Origin: Alphaproteobacteria bacterium
GTDB lineage: Bacteria > Pseudomonadota > Alphaproteobacteria > UBA8366
NCBI GenBank assembly: GCA_021774335.1
Contig: JAJFJD010000023.1
Span: 1 to 64,000 of the forward strand
Direction: 5' to 3'
DNA length: 64,000 bases
Both the position numbers and the translations under genes were made by a program. The notes under the pieces are model-generated. The model was not told where the DNA came from. It ran no database searches and saw only the letters and a program-made list of their open reading frames with translations. Positions 28,910-37,346 of this stretch are shown piece after piece; within the stretch, counting starts at the first letter, position 1; each line of letters opens with the position of its first letter.

Positions 28910-30397
28910 CTAACCCTTTTCCGCTGCGGCGTTGCGGCCCGCGATACGGCCGAAGACCTGTCCGGAGACGAGGCCGGTGCCGGCGGGATAGTTGTAGTGG
29001 AACAGGTTGCCCACCATCTCGCCGCAGGTATAGAGGCCGGGAATGACGCGCCAGTCGGTACCGATTACCTGGGCGTCCTCGTTGATCTTGAGGCCGCCGA
29101 AGGTGAAGGTGATACCGCCCGTCGCCGCGTAGGCTTCGTAGGGCGGTGAATCCAGCCGGATGCCCCAGTTGGTCTTTTCCGGGTTCAGGCCGCTGGTCGA
29201 GACGCCGTCTTTCTGCGACGGGTCGAAATTGTCGTCGTCCGCCGCGGCGGCGTTGTACTCGTTCAGCGTCTTCATCGCCTGCGGCTTGTCGTCGATGTCC
29301 ATCATCTCGACCAACTCTTCCAGAGTATCTGCTTTCAGAGGCTTCTTGGCGTATTCGTAGCGCGGCTCCAGCAGGTGGACCGTCTTCTGATCGAAGATCT
29401 GGTAGGCCATGCCGCCTGGTTCGTCGAGGATCGCCGCGCCGAACTTGGCATAGGTATAGAACTGCGTGTCTTCGCCCTCGTCGACGAAGCGCCGGCCGTT
29501 ACGGTTGATCATCACGCCATAAAGATAGGACAGCCGGTTGCTCTTATCGGTCAGTTTTCGGTCCGCGAAATCGGGCCAGTCGGCGTCGATCGGGGTCGAA
29601 TGACGGCCGCTCCATTGGCCACAGGGCATGCCACCGATTTCCATCGCCATCCGCAAGCCATCGCCCTGATTGTGGCGGGTGCCGCGTACCTTGGCATGGT
29701 CCCAGGGCCGGGCGAGATATTGTGCCCGCCACTGCGCGTTGGCCTCGAAGCCGCCGCAGGCGAGCACGACGGCGTTCGCCGTGACTTCTTTCAACTCGCC
29801 TTTTTCCTGCACGGTGATGCCGACCACGCGCCCGGCCTTGTCCTGGATCAGGTTTCGACCGGTGGCCTCGTACCGGATTTCACATCCGTCGGCCTCGGCC
29901 GCCTTGAACCACGACGCGGAGAGCCCGACGCCTTCGTGCTCGGCGCGGACGATGGCGCCCTTCGGCCAGATCACCACGCCGTTGACCTCGACGCCGGCGA
30001 TCGACCGGGCCGGTTCCATCGGAATATTCCCGCGTTCCTTGGCCCAGAAGACAGTTTCCTTGGAATTGGAGACCAGGACCTTCGAGAGTTCGGGATCGGT
30101 GCGGCCTGCGGTGACGCGCAGCAGGTCGCCCATGAAATCGTCTTCGGTATAGGGAGAGACGCCTTCGTAGAAGTTCAGGTACTCGTCCTCGACGCCGGGC
30201 AGCAACGGTTCGATATCGCGAGGATTGTCGAATGCAAAGCGAAGGATGCCACCGCTCCAATGCGTATTGCCGCCGCGCATGCCTTTCGTCGCGGCCTCCA
30301 GCACGAGCACCTTGTCCGCGCCGTTTTCGCGTGCCGACATGGCTGCGGCGAGGGCGGCATTGCCGGCTCCAACTACGATGACGTCATAATCTGGCAT
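28910..30397 (-). CDS. FAD-dependent tricarballylate dehydrogenase-like flavoprotein (TcuA family)
   Basis: A 495-aa flavoprotein of the fumarate reductase/succinate dehydrogenase flavoprotein group, closest in pattern to TcuA and to FAD-binding oxidoreductases of organic acids. The FAD motif VVGAGNAALAAAMSARE begins at residue 7; the sequence GGNTHWSGGILRF follows near 45, VLACGGFEANAQW near 215, RHNQGDGLRMAMEIGG near 245 and the C-terminal YPAGTGLVSGQVFGRIAG. A full GGAG site precedes ATG 30397. No TcuB iron-sulfur partner is seen. With PrpF it forms a likely two-gene unit. The substrate is inferred from the family. Confidence 0.85.
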   Translation of the reverse strand: MPDYDVIVVGAGNAALAAAMSARENGADKVLVLEAATKGMRGGNTHWSGGILRFAFDNPRDIEPLLPGVEDEYLNFYEGVSPYTEDDFMGDLLRVTAGRTDPELSKVLVSNSKETVFWAKERGNIPMEPARSIAGVEVNGVVIWPKGAIVRAEHEGVGLSASWFKAAEADGCEIRYEATGRNLIQDKAGRVVGITVQEKGELKEVTANAVVLACGGFEANAQWRAQYLARPWDHAKVRGTRHNQGDGLRMAMEIGGMPCGQWSGRHSTPIDADWPDFADRKLTDKSNRLSYLYGVMINRNGRRFVDEGEDTQFYTYAKFGAAILDEPGGMAYQIFDQKTVHLLEPRYEYAKKPLKADTLEELVEMMDIDDKPQAMKTLNEYNAAAADDDNFDPSQKDGVSTSGLNPEKTNWGIRLDSPPYEAYAATGGITFTFGGLKINEDAQVIGTDWRVIPGLYTCGEMVGNLFHYNYPAGTGLVSGQVFGRIAGRNAAAEKG

Positions 30398-30761
30398 TTA
30401 GTTTCTCCCTGACGTGGTCTCGCGCCACGCTAACCGTATGGATCGGCAATACCGATGATGTGGATGATGGGGCCGATTATGACCATTGCGGGCAACGCGG
30501 GCAAATTGTCCGGACAACCGCCGGGATGGATGACAATCGGACGCAAGCGCGGCGGATAGTGCGGGTCTCGGCGCTGCTGACACAATTGAAACAATTTTCG
30601 ACGTTGGGTGAAATACACCGGAAACAGACCGGTCCTACCGTTTGCCGCCAGCCGCGATGGGGCGATCCATTTGTGTCGCATTACCGCAATGCAGAGGGGC
30701 GCGCGAACCACCCAGTAAAGGGTTCATTCCAACCCACTGAATAATACCGAGGAGACGATCA
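30398..30761. other. Divergent intergenic region
   Basis: 364 bp between the TcuA-like gene (leftward) and the peroxiredoxin (rightward). The only clear structure is the perfect palindrome at 30506-30517. Open frames here look non-coding. It must hold promoters for both genes, but none stands out. Confidence 0.4.
30506..30517. promoter_or_regulatory. Perfect 12-bp palindrome TTGTCCGGACAA, candidate operator
   Basis: The sequence is its own reverse complement and lies 109 bp upstream of the TcuA-like start and 245 bp upstream of the peroxiredoxin start. TTGT-N4-ACAA half-sites resemble those of GntR-type repressors. A near copy occurs at 27357, on the other side of the gene pair. Confidence 0.45.
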
Positions 30762-31424
<663 letters not shown>

Positions 31425-31447
31425 CACGTTTGTTTTGACGTATCGTT

Positions 31448-31475
31448 CGCCGGGGGAACCTTCCGCGCCCCGGCG
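31448..31475. terminator. GC hairpin between convergent genes
   Basis: CGCCGGGG (31448-31455) pairs exactly with CCCCGGCG (31468-31475), in the short gap between the peroxiredoxin stop and the convergent UxaA-small stop. No T-run follows on either strand, so it may be only a weak bidirectional terminator. Confidence 0.4.
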
Positions 31476-31490
31476 GACCTTACGGCTGCG

Positions 31491-31811
31491 TCAGCAGTCG
31501 TTGCCCGCGTTCCTGCCGGCCAAATTGTGAATGTGGACCAGCACACCAGCGGCGACTGCCGTCGTGGTCCGGCCGATCCAATGCCCGTGTTTGTGGACGG
31601 TTGCGCCGGCGGGTAAATCCGTGAGCGCGACCTTGTGGTAAATCGGAAGGTCGTCCACGGCGCGCAGTCGGATCTGTTTGCCGGGGCAGCCGACGACGAA
31701 GTCTTCGCCCTTCGCGACCGCACGAAGGACTGTCGCGACTGAATCCTCTTCGTGCAGGGCAATCGCATCGACGCCGTCGGGCGTGGTCTGACTTTTAGCG
31801 GTGCTTGTCAT
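31491..31811 (-). CDS. UxaA-family small subunit (SAF domain)
   Basis: A 106-aa SAF-domain protein, equal to the N-terminal domain of altronate dehydratase or to the alpha subunit of (2R)-sulfolactate sulfo-lyase. Visible parts are AIALHEEDSVATVL, IYHKVALTDLPAG and the His pairs in KHGHWIG. Its ATG overlaps the stop of the large subunit by one base, which selects 31811 as the start and shows coupling. It is probably one subunit of a two-component dehydratase or lyase acting on a hydroxy acid. The substrate is unknown. Confidence 0.85.
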   Translation of the reverse strand: MTSTAKSQTTPDGVDAIALHEEDSVATVLRAVAKGEDFVVGCPGKQIRLRAVDDLPIYHKVALTDLPAGATVHKHGHWIGRTTTAVAAGVLVHIHNLAGRNAGNDC

Positions 31812-32977
31812 CAGAGCGATGCGCCTAGGCGGCTGATCACTTCCTCGCCTTCGTTCCAGATTTCGCCCCAGGTGGACTCGCCGGACGCTACCGCGATGAC
31901 TTGGTCGAGCAGATCCGACGCCACATCTTCCAAGTCCTTGCGCCCGGTGGTGAGGGCGCTGGCATCGAAATCGATCTGTTCGCCGAGCCGCTGTACCGTT
32001 TCGATATTGGCGGACAGTTTGATTGTCGGCGCGAGATGGCTGGTGAAGCTGTTGCCGGGTCCGGTCGTGAAAAGTGCCAGTTGCGCCCCGGCGGCAACCA
32101 TGCCGGTCAGGGATTCCGGCGCGTACCAAGGGCCGTCCATGGCATAAAGCCCGGGCTTTGTTGGGGTTTCCGCGATATCCAACACGCCTTGGATCGTCCG
32201 GCTGCCGCCTTTGGCAACCGAACCAAGGGCTTTTTCCTCCAGCGTGGTCAGGCCCGCCGCTATGTTGGTCGGACCGGGGTTGTTGCCGATCAGATCCATA
32301 CCGGCTGCGGCCGCGGCTTCCTCGCGCCGGGCGATCGCGTTCCGGATGTCCTGTGCGATAGCATCGTTGGCGGCGCGTGCGCCGAGGGCATCCTCCGTGC
32401 CGTACCACTCCATCGTCTCGCCGAATACGGCGCTGCCGCCGGCGTCCACCACCCGGTCGACCACCGCGCCGACGAGCGGATTTGCGGCAATGCCCGAACT
32501 CGGGTCCGACCGGCCGCATTCGAGTGCCAGGAAAAGCTTGGACAGCGGTACCGGTTCACGTTTTTGTCGTGACAGTTCTTTGGTCAGGTGACCGGCCAAC
32601 CGCATGCCTTCATTGGTCAGGCGCAGCGCATCCTGGCCGCAGGCGTCCAGGCTGACCGCTTCCACCCGCTGCCCCGCTTCGGAGATTTCGGCCGCCATGG
32701 CCTCCATTTCGGGTTCGTTGGCGCTGATCAGCAAGACGCCGCCGACATTGGGATGGGTGGCGAGGCCTTTCAGGGCAAGGCGGCGCAGCGCGCCGTCCTC
32801 GCCGACGACGCCGCTGGCATAGGGCATGGCGACGAGTTTCGCACCGGCGACGTTGCCCGCGATCCGTCGAGCCGTCGGTCCTGTTAGCCCCGTCGGCGAC
32901 AGCACCAATACGTCGTTGCGGACGCCGGCCGTGCCAGATTTGCGCGGATAGCCATTGAATGTATGTGCATCGGTCAT
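31811..32977 (-). CDS. UxaA-family large subunit (dehydratase or lyase)
   Basis: A 388-aa protein matching the C-terminal part of altronate/galactarate dehydratase and the beta subunit of sulfolactate sulfo-lyase. It begins NGYPRKSGTAGVRNDVLVLSP; family marks are ALECGRSDPSSGIAANPLVGAVVD near 180 and LFTTGPGNSFTSHLAPTIKLSAN near 305. The start was set at 32977, just after the MFS stop, rather than at the longer frame. It forms an operon with the MFS transporter upstream (11 bp gap) and the SAF subunit downstream. Altronate, sulfolactate and related hydroxy acids are candidates. Confidence 0.85.
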   Translation of the reverse strand: MTDAHTFNGYPRKSGTAGVRNDVLVLSPTGLTGPTARRIAGNVAGAKLVAMPYASGVVGEDGALRRLALKGLATHPNVGGVLLISANEPEMEAMAAEISEAGQRVEAVSLDACGQDALRLTNEGMRLAGHLTKELSRQKREPVPLSKLFLALECGRSDPSSGIAANPLVGAVVDRVVDAGGSAVFGETMEWYGTEDALGARAANDAIAQDIRNAIARREEAAAAAGMDLIGNNPGPTNIAAGLTTLEEKALGSVAKGGSRTIQGVLDIAETPTKPGLYAMDGPWYAPESLTGMVAAGAQLALFTTGPGNSFTSHLAPTIKLSANIETVQRLGEQIDFDASALTTGRKDLEDVASDLLDQVIAVASGESTWGEIWNEGEEVISRLGASL

Positions 32978-32988
32978 ATCACCGACCG

Positions 32989-34230
32989 TTATACGGCAGC
33001 AGCCGGGACGCGCAAAGGCGCCGTCGCCCATCGAACGGCGATACTGGCGGCGACCAGCATCAGGGCGACGGTGATCCACGATGCGCGGTAGTCGCCGGTC
33101 GCCGTGACGAGCAGGCCGATGATCAGCGGACCGATAGCCGATCCGATACGGATCCACATATAGATCGGTCCGAACACACGCCCGAAGGACGGCTGGCCAA
33201 AACATTCCGCGGTCGCCAACGGCTGCAGGACCACGACGACACCCATGGTGAAGCCGAAGATCGCCGACCCCAGAACAAGGCTCCACGGTTCGGGATGGAC
33301 TGCGAACAGGATGAATCCGCTTGCCTGAAGCAGGAAAAACAACACGGCGACGTCACGCGATTTCCATCGGTCGCCAAAGATCGCGAACAGCACGCGTCCA
33401 ACCATGCCGGCGATCGTGGTCACCGTGACCACGGATGCCGCGCCGACCAGACCGAAGGTCGCTTTCAAGAACAGCACCTGATGCAACAGGAAGCCGCTTT
33501 GCGCCAGCATGCCACAGAAGAAGGCCGCGGACAGCGCCCAGAACGCGACGGTTCGCATCGCTTCAGACGCGGTCCAGTCACGCAATTCGGTATCGGGTAT
33601 GACGGGTGTCGCGGCTGTGTCATCGGTATGGTCGCCGTCCGGAGATAGTCCCAGCGTTTCCGGCCCATCTTTGAAAACGAACAGGGCAAGGGGAACGATC
33701 GCAATTATCGTGATGACTGCAAGTGCAATGCCTCCAGCCGGGCCGCCCCATCGGTCCAGCAGGTAAGCGTTCAACGGCACCAGCAATGCGCCGCCGACCC
33801 CCGCGCCGAAAGTGGCGAGCGCCATCGCGCGCGACCTAAAGCGAATGAACCATCGTGCGATGATCTTGCCGAGGGTGACGGTGTGGATGCTCGCAAAGCC
33901 GGTGCTGAGTGCGAGAAAAGCCGGGAAGAGCTGCCACAGTTCGCTGGTCAGCCCGAGGCCGACCGTGCCGGCCGAGAGGGTGACTGCGCCGGCGATCAGG
34001 ATTCCGCGTGGGCCGCGCCGGTCGATGACCCGTCCGACCAGGATTCCGACCAATCCCGCCCAGAGATGGAAGAGCGTCGCCCCGGCCGACATCGCCGCAG
34101 TGGACCAGCCATGCTGCTCGGCGAAATAGCCGAGGAAGACTCCCTGATTGAAGATGCCGACGCCCCACGTGATGAAGGCGACGCAATTACAGGCGACCAC
34201 GATGTACCAGCCGTAATAGATTCGACGCAT
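32989..34230 (-). CDS. MFS transporter (OFA/monocarboxylate-like)
   Basis: A 413-aa, 12-helix major facilitator protein of the inner membrane. It starts with YYGWYIVVACNCVAFITWG, typical of oxalate/formate and monocarboxylate-like MFS proteins, and has the loop motif GRVIDRRGPRG after helix 2. A GGAGG site precedes ATG 34230. It is the first gene of the operon with the UxaA pair, so it probably imports the substrate of that enzyme. Confidence 0.9.
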   Translation of the reverse strand: MRRIYYGWYIVVACNCVAFITWGVGIFNQGVFLGYFAEQHGWSTAAMSAGATLFHLWAGLVGILVGRVIDRRGPRGILIAGAVTLSAGTVGLGLTSELWQLFPAFLALSTGFASIHTVTLGKIIARWFIRFRSRAMALATFGAGVGGALLVPLNAYLLDRWGGPAGGIALAVITIIAIVPLALFVFKDGPETLGLSPDGDHTDDTAATPVIPDTELRDWTASEAMRTVAFWALSAAFFCGMLAQSGFLLHQVLFLKATFGLVGAASVVTVTTIAGMVGRVLFAIFGDRWKSRDVAVLFFLLQASGFILFAVHPEPWSLVLGSAIFGFTMGVVVVLQPLATAECFGQPSFGRVFGPIYMWIRIGSAIGPLIIGLLVTATGDYRASWITVALMLVAASIAVRWATAPLRVPAAAV

Positions 34231-34258
34231 GGGCCGCCTCCGCGAAAGAGCTTTGAGG

Positions 34259-34450
34259 TCAGCGGGTTGCGTCGTGTTTCTTCACGGCGTCTTCAAAGGA
34301 ACCAGCGGCTTTTTCGAACTTATCGCGGCATCCGGGATTGCAGAAACCAACCACATGGTCGCCATATGTCGTCAGGGAATCGGGGCTCACCGGTTTGCCG
34401 GACCAGGGGCAGACCGAGTTTATGCAATCTTGCAGATCGAGTGACGCCAT
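34259..34450 (-). CDS. Small zinc-ribbon (YHS/TRASH-like) protein
   Basis: A 63-aa protein with a Cys pattern CPWSGKPV and GFCNPGCRDKFE, resembling the TRASH/YHS metal-binding fold. Four cysteines (plus one near position 9) could hold a metal. RBS GGAAAGG precedes ATG 34450. It is 29 bp upstream of the MFS gene on the same strand. Similar small proteins occur in alphaproteobacteria, but their role is not established. Confidence 0.75.
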   Translation of the reverse strand: MASLDLQDCINSVCPWSGKPVSPDSLTTYGDHVVGFCNPGCRDKFEKAAGSFEDAVKKHDATR

Positions 34451-34579
34451 GATCCTTTCCTCTCATGTGATGTCGCTATGGGCGAACGCGTCTAGGAGAC
34501 TGGCGCAAGAACGGTCCGGCATAAATGACAATCCGGCCACGTTTCCTGCCATCAATGGGGAAACGGCATGCAGGCGCTG

Positions 34580-35944
34580 CTAGGCGGCGCAGCGGACGAT
34601 GTTCATCACCTCGCCGATCTCGTCGCTGCTCAGTGCTTCGAAGTTGCTGCCGAGTTCGATCACGCGTTCCCGGTCGCGCTCTGAAAGGCGCGTCGAAAGG
34701 CAGTCGCGGACCTTGACCAGATGCTCGTCGATCGAAATCGGCGGCTTGCCCCATTTTCCGCGGGGGCCGTCACAACGGGTACTGACGACGCTGCCGTCGT
34801 CGAGTTCGACTTCCATTTCGACATACATCTCTTCGAAGAAGCCCGGAATGTTGTCGGTCATGTTGAGTTCGACCTTGTCGAGCATGGCTTCGACTTCGAG
34901 GCTGAACCGCTTCTCATCCTCGAAAGTGTCCATCGTGATCTTGCCGTCGAGCAGGGCGCAGGACGACGTGTATTGCCAACTGAACTTGCCGGCAAGGCCA
35001 GTCAGCGGCTTGGGCCGGTTGATGTACTCCATCACCGGCGTCGTCAGGCGGATTGCCTTGATGCGCGACGGATCGTCGATCTTTTGGTGCAGTTCCAGAC
35101 CAGCGGTTATGACGAAATGCGTGGCGAACTGGCTGGGGAACATCTTGATGGCGTAACCCGGTGTGACGACCCGGAAGGGAGGACCGAATTTCATCATCCC
35201 CTCGTAGTCGAAGTTCTCGTCGAAAAACATCTCGACATAGCCGCGATGGGTTTCCAGGACGTCGGCATTGCCGGTGAAGCCGCGCGCGGCGAGCATTGCG
35301 GCATCCAGGCCGAGCGAACAGGCGAGGCCGCAATGAGTCGACTTGGTCATCGTGCCGGTATTGGCGAGGACGCTGCCGCAGCGCGATGCCGCGATCCCCA
35401 TGGCCCAGCGCAATTGCTCGACGCTGAGGCCCAGCATATGCCCCGCGGCGACCGCCGCGCCGACCGGGCCGACCATGCCGGGCGGATGAAAGCGGATGAG
35501 CTTTATGTCGATCTGTCTCGACGCTTCGCGCAGCCAACCCATCATCTCGATGCCCTTGACCAGCGCGGTCGCGGTATCGCGGCCGGACATGCCGCGATAT
35601 TCGGCAAGCGCGAGTACGGCGGGGAGGCTCGTCGAGACCTGATGATTAGCGGGACTCCACATCGGCTCGAAGTCCAGCACATGCATGGACGAGCCGTTGA
35701 CATAGGCGGCTTGGACCGGGTTGGTCTTAAAATCGAAGCCGATGACCGTCGAGGCCTCGATCCCGCCCATCTCGCGGGCATGCGCGGCCAGGATCGACGG
35801 CGGTTCCTCTTGGATTGTGCCGGCCACCGCCACCGCGATGCCATCGAGGAAGAGTTGGCGCGCCCGCTGAATTGCGTCGTCGGTAAGGTCCGCGTCGGTT
35901 ATACCGACGATCCGCTCGCATAGTTTTTCGGTGGCCTGTTGCAT
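34580..35944 (-). CDS. MmgE/PrpD family protein
   Basis: A 454-aa member of the MmgE/PrpD family, which includes 2-methylcitrate dehydratase and cis-aconitate decarboxylase. It shows the helical N-terminal domain (RARQLFLDGIAVAVAG), FKTNPVQAAYVNGSSMHVLDFE near 95, the HPPGMVGPVGAAVAAGHMLGL segment near 160 and KMFPSQFATHF near 285. ATG 35944 has GGGAG upstream, so the longer frame was rejected. A family member of unknown substrate; not necessarily true PrpD. Confidence 0.88.
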   Translation of the reverse strand: MQQATEKLCERIVGITDADLTDDAIQRARQLFLDGIAVAVAGTIQEEPPSILAAHAREMGGIEASTVIGFDFKTNPVQAAYVNGSSMHVLDFEPMWSPANHQVSTSLPAVLALAEYRGMSGRDTATALVKGIEMMGWLREASRQIDIKLIRFHPPGMVGPVGAAVAAGHMLGLSVEQLRWAMGIAASRCGSVLANTGTMTKSTHCGLACSLGLDAAMLAARGFTGNADVLETHRGYVEMFFDENFDYEGMMKFGPPFRVVTPGYAIKMFPSQFATHFVITAGLELHQKIDDPSRIKAIRLTTPVMEYINRPKPLTGLAGKFSWQYTSSCALLDGKITMDTFEDEKRFSLEVEAMLDKVELNMTDNIPGFFEEMYVEMEVELDDGSVVSTRCDGPRGKWGKPPISIDEHLVKVRDCLSTRLSERDRERVIELGSNFEALSSDEIGEVMNIVRCAA

Positions 35945-36092
35945 GGCGTGTTGCTCCCGCGATGTTCTTTTTATCGTGGCCGTATTCTGCACCAAACGCC
36001 GGATGCGGTGCGAATCGCTGAGCAACGCGTGTTTGACACCGCCGTGCCCGGTTTGGTTGACTCCTTGGAGAACGATAAATCCAAGGGAGGCA

Positions 36093-36362
36093 ATGTTGCG
36101 CAAAGTAATTTCAATATTCGCAATCGCCGCGTTTGCCCTAGTATTGGCGCAGGCCGGTTCAAGTACACCCGCTGTCGCCCAGGCGAGTTGCATGCACTGC
36201 AATTTCACGCTGGCGAAATGCAAGCGGTTCAACACGACCAATCCGGAAAAATGCACTGCGGAAAAAACAGCCTGCGTGAAGAAATGCGAGGCGACCAAAG
36301 ACAGTACCGCGGGCACGGCAAATAGGCTGAAGGCGGCGGATACGCCGAAAACCAAGAAATAG
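36093..36362 (+). CDS. Small secreted cysteine-rich protein
   Basis: An 89-aa protein with a clear signal peptide (MLRKVISIFAIAAFALVLA, probable cleavage after AVAQA) and a mature part of about 57 aa holding six cysteines (SCMHC, AKCKRF, EKCTAE, TACVKKC). The excellent AAGGGAGG site chooses ATG 36093 instead of the longer frame. No family was recognised. Disulfide-bonded or metal-binding in the periplasm is likely. Confidence 0.75.
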   Translation: MLRKVISIFAIAAFALVLAQAGSSTPAVAQASCMHCNFTLAKCKRFNTTNPEKCTAEKTACVKKCEATKDSTAGTANRLKAADTPKTKK

Positions 36363-36434
36363 TCGTCGCGTCACGCTAGAGTAGCGGTACGCGTCTAGCC
36401 CCGGCGATCAGTCGGTTCCCCGGGGTTTTCTGAT

Positions 36435-37013
36435 GTGGCGAATACGGCGAGGCCTGACGGCGTGACGCTTGCACTGATCGAACGACTGTTTCTGGGCGAT
36501 CCGCGGCGGTTCGCAATCCTGCAGACGGCGCGGTCGCTCGATCTGCCGGACTGGGCGATTGCGGCTGGATTTGTCCGCAGCGCTGTTTGGGATCATTTCC
36601 ACGACCTTGCCGCGCCGACAGCGGTCGCCGACGTGGACGTCGTGTATTTCGATCCGTCGAACCGGGATCCTAAACAGGACGACAGCGCCGAGCGGCGGCT
36701 GCGCGATGCGATGCCTGACGTGCCATGGGAGGTGCGCAATCAGGCGCGCATGCATGAACGAAACCACGACCGGCCTTATCGGAACACCGAAGACGCGCTG
36801 AGCTTCTATCTCGAAAGCGCCACCAGTATCGGTGTCCGTTTGGAACGCGATAATCGGTTGACGGTCATCGCACCCTGGGGTGTCGACGACTTGATGGGCC
36901 TGCAGTCTCGGCCCACGCCGCGCGGGCGGGAGAAATACGACGATTATCTCGCGCGCATGCAGGCCAAGAATTGGCCCGCACGCTGGTCGAAACTGCGCGT
37001 CGAAGGACTCTAG
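36435..37013 (+). CDS. DUF925-type nucleotidyltransferase-like protein
   Basis: A 192-aa protein of the NTP_transf_6 (DUF925) family, recognised by IAAGFVRSAVWDHFHD near 47 and the metal motif ADVDVVYFD near 70, then HDRPYRNTEDAL. Start codon GTG at 36435. Family proteins have a nucleotidyltransferase fold with an unknown target. It stands alone between a secreted protein and a small basic ORF. Confidence 0.85.
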   Translation: MANTARPDGVTLALIERLFLGDPRRFAILQTARSLDLPDWAIAAGFVRSAVWDHFHDLAAPTAVADVDVVYFDPSNRDPKQDDSAERRLRDAMPDVPWEVRNQARMHERNHDRPYRNTEDALSFYLESATSIGVRLERDNRLTVIAPWGVDDLMGLQSRPTPRGREKYDDYLARMQAKNWPARWSKLRVEGL

Positions 37014-37126
37014 CGGCGCAAGATTTTTGCCATCAAATTTTCATTGAATAACGCCTTTGGACTACCGCCAGAGAGACGTATAATTTGAATAGAGGGATGC
37101 ACCAGAATTGCGATGAGAGGTGCACC

Positions 37127-37303
37127 ATGCAACGCAAGCAGCAGCAATCTGAACGTAATGATCGGGGCGACAGTAAAGCCGCCGAAATGTGTCGTGCGCG
37201 GCTCCCGGGGCAGGACCGCCGAGTCCTGCGGAAGCGGCTGGAGAACGCGCCCGTCCGTGGCCGGGTCCGCAATCCGCTGCGCCGCAATCGCACGGACTAT
37301 TAG
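37127..37303 (+). CDS. Small basic hypothetical protein
   Basis: A possible 58-aa protein rich in Arg, Lys and Gln (MQRKQQQSERNDRGDSK..., ending LRRNRTDY). GAGAGG lies 7 bases upstream of ATG 37127. It fills a 333-bp gap between a DUF925 protein and a convergent CoA transferase. No family is recognised and its coding status is uncertain; its high basic charge would fit nucleic-acid binding. Confidence 0.4.
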   Translation: MQRKQQQSERNDRGDSKAAEMCRARLPGQDRRVLRKRLENAPVRGRVRNPLRRNRTDY

Positions 37304-37346
37304 GCCGCCTATACAGAGTTTGTCGACAGGGTCGGTCTAACGCTGG

